A stretch of 38,386 nt of DNA, taken from positions 1 to 38,386 of the IMG/VR virus record IMGVR_UViG_3300027897_000004, one strand, 5' to 3'. Origin of the DNA: a virus. Below the pieces are notes generated by a model. That model was not told where the DNA came from and did no database searches. It was given only the letters and a program-made list of their open reading frames with translations. Positions 24,551 to 33,165 of the stretch are shown piece by piece; the first letter of the stretch is position 1; every line of letters starts with the position of its first letter. The translations under genes and the position numbers were made by a program.

Positions 24551-24774
24551 TCCACACCTTCCGCGTGTTGGGCATCAACCACAACAGTGCCTTGCTGTAC
24601 CGTAACTGCCAAGCTCCCAGCCGCAACTGAGACAGTGCTGATCCTGTTTACGGTCACACGCCCAACCTGGGCCGCTGCGTACTCGTGAGCTACATCCACT
24701 GTGTACCCCTCCAGCAAACGTACTTCAGTTCCGCCGCCACCGCTATTCATTAGCCAGTCGGGGTAGATGCTCAT
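24547..24774 (-). CDS. Small beta-rich virion-block protein
   Basis: A 75-residue product overlapping both neighbours by four bases. It begins IYPDWLMNSGGGGTEVRLLEG, then is an almost pure alternation of Val/Thr/Ala (VGRVTVNRISTVSVAAGSLAVTVQQGTVVV), so it is predicted to be all beta. It is probably a small virion or fibre-attachment component by position. The family is not recognised. Confidence 0.6.
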   Translation of the reverse strand: MSIYPDWLMNSGGGGTEVRLLEGYTVDVAHEYAAAQVGRVTVNRISTVSVAAGSLAVTVQQGTVVVDAQHAEGVE

Positions 24775-26036
24775 TGCGGTGTTCGTTCCCGTTGATCGGT
24801 GGACACATCAAACACGTAAAACGGCGTTACCCCATCGTCCTCATACACGGTCACCGTTTGCCCGTCCGCACTGATGACGGCACGATTACCCAACAACTTC
24901 CGCGTTGTGGACACGGTGGTGGAAATGGTTTGATCATGTACAACCGCTGGGCTAACACTGTTGTCCAAAAGGTATGACAGAATCCCCCTCACGATAAACT
25001 CACCATCGACAACGGTGCTGTCAAACTCTAGGCGTCCAGAAAGAAAGTCCAAGCTGGACTTTGAATCGCCGGTACAGTTTGTAATCCTCAGCCCCCCAGA
25101 GTACGATCGCACTGCCAGTTGATTCCCACTTCCACCCATGTTGATAATCGGCAATTCACCAACATCGTCACTTGGGTTTCCTGAGTAAGAGTCTGTGATC
25201 ACCGCCGTGGCCCCACCACCAAGACTGATTGTCCCTAACAACGCGCACTGATGGATGTAACCATTCGTATAATACAAATCCCCCAGCAAACAGAACCTGA
25301 AGGTGTTACCCCCATCTAAAATGCCGGATATCCGCATTTCCCAGAACTCACAGTTTTCTACCAAGGCGCTATCCGCTATACTGACCACTATTGTCGTCGG
25401 GTTGTCCCCACGAAATATGGTTCCATCTGGCCAGGAACCAGATACCGTCATGCTTCGCATAATCCTGATTGTCTTCAACCCACGTTGCAAGCAAATATCA
25501 AATGCATCGGCTTCATTGTTGACAGGGTACTGCCTCGTTCCAACAGGAAATATGGATCCCGCGTAGATGCTGTCCACGTCCATGGAGACTTCGCCCAGGA
25601 AAGAAGCTGCTTGCAGGGAGTTCAAATCCTGGAGGCCCGCAGAATTGGAGGTAGACACGGAAACCTGATTGACATTAACTACCTCACCTAGGTTGGTGTT
25701 TGCTCCGACAACTAGTACGCGGTACTGCCCATCCTCAAACGTCACCGTGTACCCATTAATGATTACAACCACCATGGCCAACGCAGCCCCGCTCACCAGA
25801 ACCTGGCTGTTGTGGTAGTGGGTGTCCAGATAGGACACCCCCTCTTCACTTGCTTCCAGCTCCTTGAGCGTCAAGCGAAACTCATTTACATCCAGCTGTC
25901 TAATCTCGGAAGGGCTGCTTTGAATGAGCAACAGATCAGCTCTTGGCACCGAGATCACTTTGTTTTCCCAGTCAACCGTGATTGCCACTGGTCGGTCCTG
26001 TTCCCATTCGTAAAATCTGCACGCGAACGTAATCAT
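24771..26036 (-). CDS. Virion accessory protein, beta-helix-like
   Basis: A 421-residue product from ATG 26036. ATG 26057 and TTG 26072 in the same frame would lengthen it, and none has a clear ribosome binding site. The N-terminal region (FRLTLKELEASEEGVSYLDTHYHNSQV; VVIINGYTVTFEDGQYRVLVVGANTNLGEVVNVNQVSV) is a module I recognise from many phage virion proteins, the DTHxHN...INGYTVTFEDGQY...GANxN signature. After it, short repeating strands with Cys/Asn (ALVENCEFWEMRISGILDG; LRITNCTGDSKSSLDFLSG) suggest a right-handed beta-helix ending in a small C-terminal domain. It is probably a fibre-like head or neck appendage. It overlaps the preceding small gene. Confidence 0.72.
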   Translation of the reverse strand: MITFACRFYEWEQDRPVAITVDWENKVISVPRADLLLIQSSPSEIRQLDVNEFRLTLKELEASEEGVSYLDTHYHNSQVLVSGAALAMVVVIINGYTVTFEDGQYRVLVVGANTNLGEVVNVNQVSVSTSNSAGLQDLNSLQAASFLGEVSMDVDSIYAGSIFPVGTRQYPVNNEADAFDICLQRGLKTIRIMRSMTVSGSWPDGTIFRGDNPTTIVVSIADSALVENCEFWEMRISGILDGGNTFRFCLLGDLYYTNGYIHQCALLGTISLGGGATAVITDSYSGNPSDDVGELPIINMGGSGNQLAVRSYSGGLRITNCTGDSKSSLDFLSGRLEFDSTVVDGEFIVRGILSYLLDNSVSPAVVHDQTISTTVSTTRKLLGNRAVISADGQTVTVYEDDGVTPFYVFDVSTDQRERTPQ

Positions 26037-26178
26037 CACGTAACCGAACAAGCTCATTACGCAACGTGCCAAGCGACTTTTCAGTACAATCTAAACGAGA
26101 CGCTAAGTCGTTCACAGCTGCTCGAAGCTGATCATTTGACTCGATTAAGGCCAGCATGTTCTGAGCGTTGATGTCCAT
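25972..26178 (-). CDS. Small coiled-coil protein
   Basis: A 68-residue product whose ATG 26178 overlaps the preceding TGA (TGATG). It is almost entirely a heptad-like helix (MLALIESNDQLRAAVNDLASRLDCTEKSLGTLRNELVRLRDDYVRVQ) with a short Gly-rich tail (GTGPTSGNHG). A single amphipathic coil between two beta-helix virion proteins suggests a trimerisation or linker piece. It overlaps the start of the next gene by about 65 bases in another frame. The family is not recognised. Confidence 0.65.
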   Translation of the reverse strand: MDINAQNMLALIESNDQLRAAVNDLASRLDCTEKSLGTLRNELVRLRDDYVRVQILRMGTGPTSGNHG

Positions 26179-27815
26179 CACTCATCCAGTACCATAAACG
26201 CAGTGGTATTGTATCCCTCGTCCGTTATCACTCCGCCCAGACCTACTGTTCGATACAGCGGAGACGTGCTACCCTTTCTGGCCCAACCGGTGACGGGTTG
26301 GTCATCTGTGAAATTGAAAGCTTCCGTCGATAGTTCTCCGTCTTCATCTGTGAGGCCAGTCAAGATAACGGTGCCCTCTGTAAGGTCACCACCAGCTGCG
26401 GCGATCAGGTACACCCGAGCATTTTCAATTGGTGAGGAATCCGCTGAGTCCCTAATTGTAACCAGGACTGTTTTGTAATTGTTTACCGTGGTACTGGCAC
26501 CAGATCCGTTCCTGACTGTGGGAACATCCCCACCCAAAACATTTATGGTAACCGCCCCGCCAGAATTATTATACAACACAGCGTCAGTAGTGCCGCTGCT
26601 ACCGTATCCCTCGTATGTAAAGTCCTCCAGATCAAATGTACCTGTGGACGTGACGTACAAAGCATGCCCCGAGCCTCCGGACACAAAGCTCAGTTCACTA
26701 AGACCCGCTGTGCCAGACGATCCGATCAACAACGCACCCGTAGCATACGCGGACGATGAAATGATAGTGTTGTCGTGAAAGTCCGTTTTGCCAGGGCTTA
26801 TTTGCCCGCAGGAATCAAATGTGCAGCCAAATATCTCGTGATCCGGGCCAACTGTGGCGTCGTTCGAAAACAGCACTCCATTGATGTACCCAGAAAACAG
26901 CACTGAGTCCAGGGTTACGGTGTCCACATCAGCGTCGCTGGAGTCCCACTTTGCACCTACCCCTTCAGGGCAGATAAGATTACAGTTCACCAACCAGACC
27001 ACGGTCGTTCCTGTGGAATTGCCCTCAACCACTATCTGATAGCGGGTGGTGCTAAAGCCACGGTCCTCAAACACTACAGTAGATCCAGTGTCTTTGAAGT
27101 AAACCGACCCGGTGCCTGGGCTATCGCCCAAAGTTATCATGCTCTGCAAACCGTAAACACCCGCGCCAAGTTTCCTGCAAATCCCGTAGGCTTTGGTATC
27201 TGCGTTAGACGCATCCTCTGCTGCTATCTGTTCAAATGTTCCAACGTCTGAACTAGATCCACCTGTGATTCTAAGCCCTAGCGCACCATACCGAATCACA
27301 TCGATAAAGCAATTTTCCACCCCACCCAGGGCTTTAGCTAGTGTCTTAAAGCCAGCACCGATGCGACTAATGGCTGACCAGGTTAAGCTACTTTCAAGTC
27401 CGCCGTATGTTGTAAACGTAGCCGGAAGACTGGTTGAATCCAGGACTAGGCACTGCCAAAAAGGCTGCCCTTCACTATGCCTGAATACTGCGATATCCGA
27501 CCCGGCCACCTCATACCCAATGCTATCGGTACCATCACCCACATAAAGGGTGATACCTCCATTGGCCAACGTATCCATAATTCCGTTTGCAAGCACCCAC
27601 ACGAAAATCAAGGTGTCCGATAAATTAACTGCTGTCGTGGGGTACCATACATAGTTTGTGCCAAGACTAACAATACATCCCATGCACCCAGTTAACTCTA
27701 CCGGTGTGGGGCTTGAAGTGTATAGTAGGGGGCTTCCAGATATGGATTGCTGCCAACCGGTTGCACTGTCAGCACTGTTCCAAACTGTACGGCGATCGCT
27801 AATCACCACTGCCAT
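26178..27815 (-). CDS. Virion accessory protein, beta-helix with C-terminal Ig-like domain
   Basis: A 545-residue product. ATG 27815 is preferred to the one at 27833 because GGTGGA lies 6 bases before it. The N-terminal part (TGWQQSISGSPLLYTSS; TLIFVWVLANGIMDTLANGGITLYVGDG) is lectin-like. The middle has pectate-lyase-like short rungs (VWLVNCNLICPEG; ITGGSSSDVGTFEQI; HDNTIISSSAY). The last 90 residues (VLVTIRDSADSSPIENARVYLIAAAGG...GLTDEDGELSTEAFNF...GYNTTAFMVL) form a carboxypeptidase-regulatory/Ig-like domain. This layout is familiar from phage virion proteins bound to heads or necks. Confidence 0.75.
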   Translation of the reverse strand: MAVVISDRRTVWNSADSATGWQQSISGSPLLYTSSPTPVELTGCMGCIVSLGTNYVWYPTTAVNLSDTLIFVWVLANGIMDTLANGGITLYVGDGTDSIGYEVAGSDIAVFRHSEGQPFWQCLVLDSTSLPATFTTYGGLESSLTWSAISRIGAGFKTLAKALGGVENCFIDVIRYGALGLRITGGSSSDVGTFEQIAAEDASNADTKAYGICRKLGAGVYGLQSMITLGDSPGTGSVYFKDTGSTVVFEDRGFSTTRYQIVVEGNSTGTTVVWLVNCNLICPEGVGAKWDSSDADVDTVTLDSVLFSGYINGVLFSNDATVGPDHEIFGCTFDSCGQISPGKTDFHDNTIISSSAYATGALLIGSSGTAGLSELSFVSGGSGHALYVTSTGTFDLEDFTYEGYGSSGTTDAVLYNNSGGAVTINVLGGDVPTVRNGSGASTTVNNYKTVLVTIRDSADSSPIENARVYLIAAAGGDLTEGTVILTGLTDEDGELSTEAFNFTDDQPVTGWARKGSTSPLYRTVGLGGVITDEGYNTTAFMVLDE

Positions 27816-28221
27816 GTTTGATCCACCTATCATGTAGCACGATGCCCGCTACCTGGTGAGGCCAAAGGCCACCCAAGAGCTTGGGTGTTTCAACCCTTAC
27901 CGTAATTGGATCATCAAACAATGGCATCACTGATGTACCTGCTTTACCAAACAAGTACAAAGCATTGACTGGGTGCTGGTACGAGGATAAGATGTGCTCT
28001 CCATGCTCGTCCAGCACCACAGGAGTGTAATCAGGATTCCTCTCCACAGCCTGAACCAGGCTGGGGTACTCAGTCACGTCCCGCAGTATACCGGTTACCG
28101 GGGACATGATCAGCTCCATGACCTCAAATTCTTGCACCAGGTAGCCCCACAAATCGTACTCATTGAATGGTGCACTCCACCCAAACTCCCACAACCCGGC
28201 AAGTTTCACCTTGCCGTACAT
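27799..28221 (-). CDS. SPOUT/TrmH-like protein of unknown role
   Basis: A 140-residue product from ATG 28221, one base after the previous stop; an in-frame GTG at 28233 is the alternative. The second half carries what looks like a SPOUT alpha/beta-knot pattern: HPVNALYLFGKAG where TrmH proteins have A-LVFG-x-EG, then ITVRVETPKLLGGLWPHQVAGIVLHDRW where they have V-x-IP-x7-LN-x5-A-x-VLYE. The canonical Glu and the SLN loop are altered, so methyl transfer is uncertain. It lies between two beta-rich virion genes. It could be a virion protein that reused a SPOUT fold or an enzyme carried in the late operon. My confidence in the fold is moderate. Confidence 0.5.
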   Translation of the reverse strand: MYGKVKLAGLWEFGWSAPFNEYDLWGYLVQEFEVMELIMSPVTGILRDVTEYPSLVQAVERNPDYTPVVLDEHGEHILSSYQHPVNALYLFGKAGTSVMPLFDDPITVRVETPKLLGGLWPHQVAGIVLHDRWIKHGSGD

Positions 28222-28222
28222 G

Positions 28223-29860
28223 CTACAGATCACTCGTCCTGATCACAGTGGTTGACCCACCTGCTGAGCCAAGCACGCTGGTGGTCTCAAACGTTTTGAT
28301 TGGAGTAGCCCCACCGTCCCTAACTCGAATGAACAGAGACCGGTTGGACAGGTACACGCTGGTGAACGACTCCGACGTTGCGCTTGCCACATCGTCAATG
28401 TACGAAATCCAAACATCCGAAGCGTCAGGGTGAACGTACCCAACAGATCCGCTCAGCGTGAACACACTACCCGTCCACGACGTGTACTCATACCTCCGAT
28501 AAACGCCATCCTCATCCTCAACCCTTATCGTACCAAACGACGGGGTATCAGAAGGAATGGCAGCAGTCACAGTGATTGTGGTCCCCGAGGAATGCGCCCC
28601 GCTCAAAGTCAACTGATCCTGAGCCAGAACTCCACCGCTCTCCGGTCCCACCAGCACACGATCTTCCCCGCTGACCAGCCCACTCACTACAAAGGTGACG
28701 TTGTTCGGCGGCACTCTAAGCGTGTTGGACAGGTCAAACAACTTGTCGCTCGCCGACAAGTCGGCGGAAGTCACGCCCACACCATACGCGCCAATCAATG
28801 AAGACCCGGTGGAAATGCCGACAAACGCGGGGGAAACACTACGGGCCGTGACCGTACCGTTGATCGCAGCAGTGGCCGACGATAATCCTCCAGTAATAGT
28901 GGCGTCGTCCCCTGGCACTGCTCCGCTGGTCAGCTGGACATACATGTACCCATTAGCCCCAAGATCGTCCAACGCCAGCAAAATTGCACGAGCACCGTTT
29001 CCAAATTCTAGGGTCTCATTTTGGGTGAACGGCCCCCCAGACTCAGTGTCGTAGGCAAAACTATGGGTCACCCCACGAAACAACTGACCATTAACCCCAT
29101 AGATAGTGCTCGCTGATCCTCGCCTCTGTAGGTACTTGGTGAACTCGTACAGGTCATTGATTTCGGTCCGAGTCCCCAAATCCCATTCCGAATAGTATTG
29201 CTCGTCAGTTCCGTCGTTGTTGACATCAATGAGAGCCAGACCCTCAGTGTTGGTGATGTCCCAAGTGGCAATAGTGCTACCAGCAGTTTGATTGTTAAGA
29301 TCCTCTGAAGTAAACACGGCCGCCACGGAGTTGCCCAAGCCCATGGTAACAGAGAACTCTGAGTATGTGTCGCTCAGTTCCCTAGCCATGACAAGGAGCC
29401 TTCTCCCATCAATGTCGTCTCCTGCGTCCCTGATCTTAACCAGCATTCTCAGCAGAATGTTGTTAGCAGCATCGGCGTTGATTCCGGTGCCCCAGTAATT
29501 TGTCAACAGAGCTTCATTTTGGAGCAACATCAACTGGGTGCCCGAAACCACTGAGCCCACGACAACGAGGCCCGCATACAGAACGTCCCCGTTATCCTGG
29601 CTGATTGAACCGTCGTATAGATGTTCAGCAAGATCGTCATCAATGTTGTACGGAGAGTTCAGCGTGATGACGTTATCTGTCGACCGTTCCGAAGGTGTAG
29701 TGTCAGTAATGTCCAGTAGATCGTCACCGGTAGACGACGCATTGTCCGCAAGATCCTGGAGATACCTGTGCAGCTCCAGCACCGTGTAGTTAGCTGTAGT
29801 GCCGGTGTACCGGATGTCACCAGTTACAGCTACGGAGATATCTGCCGCGTTCACTGCCAC
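28223..29860 (-). CDS. Large virion structural protein
   Basis: A 545-residue product starting at GTG 29860, with AGGGGG 7 bases upstream. The N-terminal third is helical/mixed (ELHRYLQDLADNASSTGDDLLDITDTTPSERSTDN; NEALLTNYWGTGINADAANNILLRMLVKIRDAGDDIDG; EFTKYLQRRGSASTIYGVNGQLFRGVTHSFAYD) and the rest is beta-rich. I recognise the N-terminal pattern (YTGxxANYTVLELHRxLQDLAD) from phage structural proteins lying near the capsid gene. It is presumably a major appendage or head-surface protein. No enzymatic motif is seen. Confidence 0.72.
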   Translation of the reverse strand: MAVNAADISVAVTGDIRYTGTTANYTVLELHRYLQDLADNASSTGDDLLDITDTTPSERSTDNVITLNSPYNIDDDLAEHLYDGSISQDNGDVLYAGLVVVGSVVSGTQLMLLQNEALLTNYWGTGINADAANNILLRMLVKIRDAGDDIDGRRLLVMARELSDTYSEFSVTMGLGNSVAAVFTSEDLNNQTAGSTIATWDITNTEGLALIDVNNDGTDEQYYSEWDLGTRTEINDLYEFTKYLQRRGSASTIYGVNGQLFRGVTHSFAYDTESGGPFTQNETLEFGNGARAILLALDDLGANGYMYVQLTSGAVPGDDATITGGLSSATAAINGTVTARSVSPAFVGISTGSSLIGAYGVGVTSADLSASDKLFDLSNTLRVPPNNVTFVVSGLVSGEDRVLVGPESGGVLAQDQLTLSGAHSSGTTITVTAAIPSDTPSFGTIRVEDEDGVYRRYEYTSWTGSVFTLSGSVGYVHPDASDVWISYIDDVASATSESFTSVYLSNRSLFIRVRDGGATPIKTFETTSVLGSAGGSTTVIRTSDL

Positions 29861-29871
29861 GACAATACCCC

Positions 29872-30138
29872 CTACGTGATGTTGTTGTCCAACTCGCGGG
29901 GCAGGATGATGATGTTGTCGCTGTCCGCGTCCATGGTGGAGATGGCCAGCCTGGACCCGAAGTACGGAGTCTGGACCGCGTGACCGGCCGCCACCAGAAT
30001 GGCATCCGCTGTGGCGCAGGTCTGCGCCGCCGTCTGCCCGTCATCGTCGTTGATGAGCATGCAGTGGATGCCATCAACCAGGTTGGTGCACGGGTCCGCA
30101 GCACCCGCGATGTAGACCAGATAGTTCGCAGCAGCCAT
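29872..30138 (-). CDS. Small hypothetical head-region protein
   Basis: An 88-residue product. AAAGGAG lies about 8 bases before the ATG. It begins AAANYLVYIAGAADPCTNLVDGIHCMLINDDDG and ends IIILPRELDNN, with two Cys near residues 17 and 26. The composition is mixed and acidic. It sits between a 171-residue head-region protein and the large virion protein; a decoration or minor capsid role is possible. The family is not recognised. Confidence 0.62.
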   Translation of the reverse strand: MAAANYLVYIAGAADPCTNLVDGIHCMLINDDDGQTAAQTCATADAILVAAGHAVQTPYFGSRLAISTMDADSDNIIILPRELDNNIT

Positions 30139-30142
30139 GACG

Positions 30143-30658
30143 TTACTCCTTTACACGAACAAGATCCGGGGCGACCTTCTCCAAGTCCCTACGGGTGACA
30201 GTGCTATCATCCAGCACCTCCGCCACGTAGTCCACACGGGGCAAGCCGTCCGTTGTCCAATGGCGATCGTTACTGTGGTCCAAAGCCATCACGACTTCTT
30301 TGATCCGATCCAACCGGGTGTGCTCGTATCGAGTCGGGGGGATGGGTACACGTTCGGCTTCCCGGGGCGCGGGGTCAACTGATCCAACGCCGAGGTTTGC
30401 AAGTGCTTGGGCAAACCCTGACTGCTCGGACTGACCACTGCCTTGAAGTGATCCGTCTGAGGAACAAAGCGCACCGTTCCCATTGCCTTCCTCCGGAAAT
30501 GCCGCAAACACCAGACCCAGGTACTTGGCCTGACCACGTACTGTTCGTTCCTCGCCCCAGAGGGTGATGACGCCGTTGACAGCTTGAAACTTGCCACACG
30601 TGCAGGTCTTCCCTGCGCGTGCACCAGTCAGCACCAACCGTACCTTGCATCCCCGCAT
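30143..30658 (-). CDS. Hypothetical protein with C-terminal head-region motif
   Basis: A 171-residue product. A basic, Cys-containing N-terminus (CKVRLVLTGARAGKTCTCGKFQAVNGVITLWG) is followed by a linker rich in Gly/Ser/Gln, then a C-terminal domain (VVMALDHSNDRHWTTDGLPRVDYVAEVLDDSTVTRRDLEKVAPDLVR). I know the NDxHWTxxGxPxVxxV...VTRxDLExxAPxLVR pattern from phage proteins near head genes, where it is uncharacterised. It lies one base from the preceding gene and 4 bases from the next. Confidence 0.65.
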   Translation of the reverse strand: MRGCKVRLVLTGARAGKTCTCGKFQAVNGVITLWGEERTVRGQAKYLGLVFAAFPEEGNGNGALCSSDGSLQGSGQSEQSGFAQALANLGVGSVDPAPREAERVPIPPTRYEHTRLDRIKEVVMALDHSNDRHWTTDGLPRVDYVAEVLDDSTVTRRDLEKVAPDLVRVKE

Positions 30659-30659
30659 T

Positions 30660-31235
30660 CTAGCTCCTGTAGTCCACGCTGGCGATCACCGTGGGCACCA
30701 CGTAGGTGTCGGCCTTGAAGGCCACGGTCAAAGCCGCCCCCGCGATGCCCTCATCCACGATGGTCCCGATCATACCCGGAACAGGAATGGCCTCCGGGTA
30801 GGTGGCCACCGGCGGCGTGGCTGTGACGGTGACGGCCTTGTCACCAATGCCATCCGCGATGGCCGCGATGGTCAGCACGTTGGCCGCGTATGAGGCGTTG
30901 TCAATGGTGGTGGCATTGAGCAGCACGACCAACGCCGCACCGATCTCGTCGATGGTGTCGGTAGTGGCATCACCCGTCACCGAAACCGAAATCGGCACAG
31001 TGGTGGCGACTTTGACAGTGAACACCCAACCCACCAGCCCATTGGCAGTGGCCTGGGTCACGTCAGCGATGGCGGTGAAAGTAGCATCAGCCCAGGAACT
31101 GTCGCCGCCAAACTTGGCCTGGACGATGGCCAGAGCATCCGTGGTGTCCGCCGCAGACACGATCATGGCGTTGGCACCCAGCTTGCGGGTTTTGGCCGCT
31201 GAACCGGTGTCAGAGGTGACCAAATAAAGTGCCAT
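30660..31235 (-). CDS. Hypothetical beta-rich head protein (possible decoration protein)
   Basis: A 191-residue product. AGGAGG lies 6 bases before the ATG, a very strong site implying high expression. It is Ala/Thr/Val-rich, with few charged residues except near the N-terminus (SDTGSAAKTRKLGANAMIVSAADTTDALAIVQAKFGGD). It is encoded directly after the major capsid gene, across an 83-base gap holding a hairpin. Position and expression signals fit a capsid decoration protein, but I see no diagnostic motif. Confidence 0.6.
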   Translation of the reverse strand: MALYLVTSDTGSAAKTRKLGANAMIVSAADTTDALAIVQAKFGGDSSWADATFTAIADVTQATANGLVGWVFTVKVATTVPISVSVTGDATTDTIDEIGAALVVLLNATTIDNASYAANVLTIAAIADGIGDKAVTVTATPPVATYPEAIPVPGMIGTIVDEGIAGAALTVAFKADTYVVPTVIASVDYRS

Positions 31236-31282
31236 CAGGCACCTCCTATCGGGTTGTGGACATAGCGTCTCGGTTTAGCTCT

Positions 31283-31302
31283 GGGGGGCCGGATGGCCCC
31301 CC
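31283..31302 (-). terminator. GC-only hairpin just after the major capsid gene
   Basis: A perfect eight-pair stem (GGGGGGCC with GGCCCCCC, four-base loop) lies 16 bases after the capsid stop on the - strand. No T-run follows. It could partially terminate transcription, lowering expression of downstream genes relative to the capsid, or stabilise the capsid mRNA 3' end. It shares its stem sequence with the hairpin at 7855-7873. Confidence 0.6.
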
Positions 31303-31318
31303 GTGAACCCATCATCGG

Positions 31319-32275
31319 TTACGGGATGATGCCCGAAGCCATGGCCAGACCCTTCTCGCTGAACAGCGCCAGGCCCGCGTACCACTTGACGCGCCACAGA
31401 TGCTCGTCCGCAGCTTCCTTCTCACCCACGTCCACCACGTTGATGCCCGAGAAGTTGGCCGCCGTCAGACCCGCCAGGCCGTTGCTGCGGCTGCCGTCGT
31501 CGAACGTACCGGCGAACACGTAACTGGCCGTGGAGACGTTGCCCTGCGTGGCGGTGATGGGGATGTAGTCGTTGCGGAAAATCGGGATGGCACTGTAGCT
31601 CATCACCGATTCGCCACTGGGAAGTTCGACCACTTCGGTCACACTGGCCCCGCCCAGGGCGCGAAGCAACGTGCGGTACGCCCGACGCTCACGGGCGTGC
31701 ATGGCGAAATAGTCAACATATCCGTCCTTGGCCGTGACCAGATCGATCAGGTTGTCCAGTGTGGCCAGCGCCAGCGCGGTGCCGTTGGTGGCGGCGGAAA
31801 TAGTCTGGCCGGACGCACACAGGTTGATCAGGCCATCGAACTGATCCCCAGCGCCAGTGCCGTTGATCAGCATGTACTGGAAGATGCGCCCGCAGTGCTT
31901 GGCCTTGCTGGCGATCTGAACGCCGGTCTGATCGTTGTTGCCACTGCGCGTGGCCTGGATCAGCCCGTTCACCTCAGCATCACCGATGATGCTGGTCAGA
32001 CCGCTGGTGGTCTGGGTGAACGTGGCCGGGGCCTTGGCCCCCGCCGACTCACCGGAAATGGGGTTGGTGTCGGCATCGGCGATGGTGTCACCAACACCGA
32101 AAATGCCTGCCCCACCCAGTGCGTTCTCACGGTTATAGGCCAGGGCGTTACCATCGATCTCGTCGAACGGCAGCACCGCGAACATCTGGTTGACGGTGAT
32201 GATGTTCTCGATAATGCCCTGCACCAGCTCGTCCTGAGCCAGCTTGGCACTTTCAGCCAGGGTCACGGAACTCAT
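31319..32275 (-). CDS. Major capsid protein (HK97-fold family)
   Basis: A 318-residue product. GGAGG lies 7 bases before the ATG. Helical opening (LAESAKLAQDELVQGIIENIITVNQMFAVLPFDEIDGNALAYNRE), then TFTQTTSGLTSIIGDAEVNGLIQATRSGNNDQTGVQIASKAKHCGRIFQYMLINGTG (the long spine-helix region with an INGTG end typical of HK97-like capsids), and a C-terminal half with the KWYAGLALFSEKGLAMASGI ending. Position after the scaffold gene and the flanking regulatory structures agree. It assembles the icosahedral head. No N-terminal protease-cleaved delta domain is evident, matching the separate scaffold gene. Confidence 0.9.
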   Translation of the reverse strand: MSSVTLAESAKLAQDELVQGIIENIITVNQMFAVLPFDEIDGNALAYNRENALGGAGIFGVGDTIADADTNPISGESAGAKAPATFTQTTSGLTSIIGDAEVNGLIQATRSGNNDQTGVQIASKAKHCGRIFQYMLINGTGAGDQFDGLINLCASGQTISAATNGTALALATLDNLIDLVTAKDGYVDYFAMHARERRAYRTLLRALGGASVTEVVELPSGESVMSYSAIPIFRNDYIPITATQGNVSTASYVFAGTFDDGSRSNGLAGLTAANFSGINVVDVGEKEAADEHLWRVKWYAGLALFSEKGLAMASGIIP

Positions 32276-32365
32276 GAGTCACCTCCAGGGTTGGTTATTT
32301 GATTCAGGCACTGATTCACTCAGTTAGCCCTGGATCACCCTGGGGCCTTTCCTGATACGCTAGCT

Positions 32366-32387
32366 GCCTGCCTCACAGAAGGCAAGC
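32366..32387 (-). terminator. Hairpin between scaffold and capsid genes
   Basis: Directly after the scaffold stop (TAA at 32389-32391), GCTTGCCT pairs with AGGCAGGC (eight pairs, one G-U) around the loop TCTGTG. The 112-base gap continues with smaller repeats such as CCAGGG twice, but no U-run. It may be an attenuator or a processing site; the function is inference. Within a run where other genes overlap, the presence of this gap is itself informative. Confidence 0.4.
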
Positions 32388-32388
32388 G

Positions 32389-33165
32389 TTATCTTACCTG
32401 ACGCCTTGACGCCAATCCCGCGTTGATCTTGTCCGCGGAGCTTTTCTCCGCCCCACCCGCTGCCGGTGCGGTGCGGCGAGTGGGCCCAGCACCGCCGCCT
32501 GACGGCGCTGCGCTTTTGAACAAGGGGGCATACTTGGTGTTGCCCTTCATCTCAGCCACCAGTTCCTTGATGGTCAAGTGCTTTCCAGTAACGCCACTGT
32601 ATCGGGGAGCACCGGCAACATCCACCACCACCGCACTCACCTCACCGTTTTCCTCAGAGGCGCGAACCTGAGCCACCACATGGGGCATGATCAAGTCCAC
32701 ATCCACGGCCTGAGCATCAGCCAAGGCCGACGTGGCCGCCGATCCGATCAGGTGCTTGTACAGCTGGCCCTGAAGCGTGGTGTTGCGGTCATTCGCAGTT
32801 TTCAACTGACGAGCATGCTCCTGAGCCAGGGCCTCCTTGGCCTTGGCCACAGCCGTCTTGACATCCTCGCCCTTGTTGGCCGCTGCCAACTTGGCCTGGA
32901 TACCCTCCAGAATGGTAGCCGGATCGGTGCCGTATTCCGACAACGGGGCAAGGTCCACCGCCTTCTTCTGCGCTTCTCGGGCCTCCCCGCGAGAAGCCAC
33001 CAGTGCTCGATTCAACCCAACAATGGCAGCCACCGCTGACTTCACACCAGCGTGCTCACTGTCGAGTTTGAACTTACCATCAGCTTCCTTGTACAGACCA
33101 CGAAAATCCGCCGGCACCGTTTCCAGGTTGTCCACCACGGTGCTTTTTGCAAAGTCGAAATCCAT
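32389..33165 (-). CDS. Capsid scaffold protein
   Basis: A 258-residue product. The acidic N-terminus (FAKSTVVDNLETVPADFRGLYKEADGKFKLDSEH) is followed by a long coiled-coil/helical Ala/Lys/Glu region (REAQKKAVDLAPL; VKTAVAKAKEALAQEHARQLKTANDRNTTLQGQLYKHLIG), then a hinge and a basic, Pro/Gly-rich tail (PSGGGAGPTRRTAPAAGG...LASRRQVR). This is the typical plan of GP20-like phage scaffolds. The basic tail likely contacts capsid subunits during prohead assembly. It stands directly before the major capsid gene. AGGAG about 11 bases upstream of the start is a reasonable binding site. Confidence 0.85.
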   Translation of the reverse strand: MDFDFAKSTVVDNLETVPADFRGLYKEADGKFKLDSEHAGVKSAVAAIVGLNRALVASRGEAREAQKKAVDLAPLSEYGTDPATILEGIQAKLAAANKGEDVKTAVAKAKEALAQEHARQLKTANDRNTTLQGQLYKHLIGSAATSALADAQAVDVDLIMPHVVAQVRASEENGEVSAVVVDVAGAPRYSGVTGKHLTIKELVAEMKGNTKYAPLFKSAAPSGGGAGPTRRTAPAAGGAEKSSADKINAGLASRRQVR

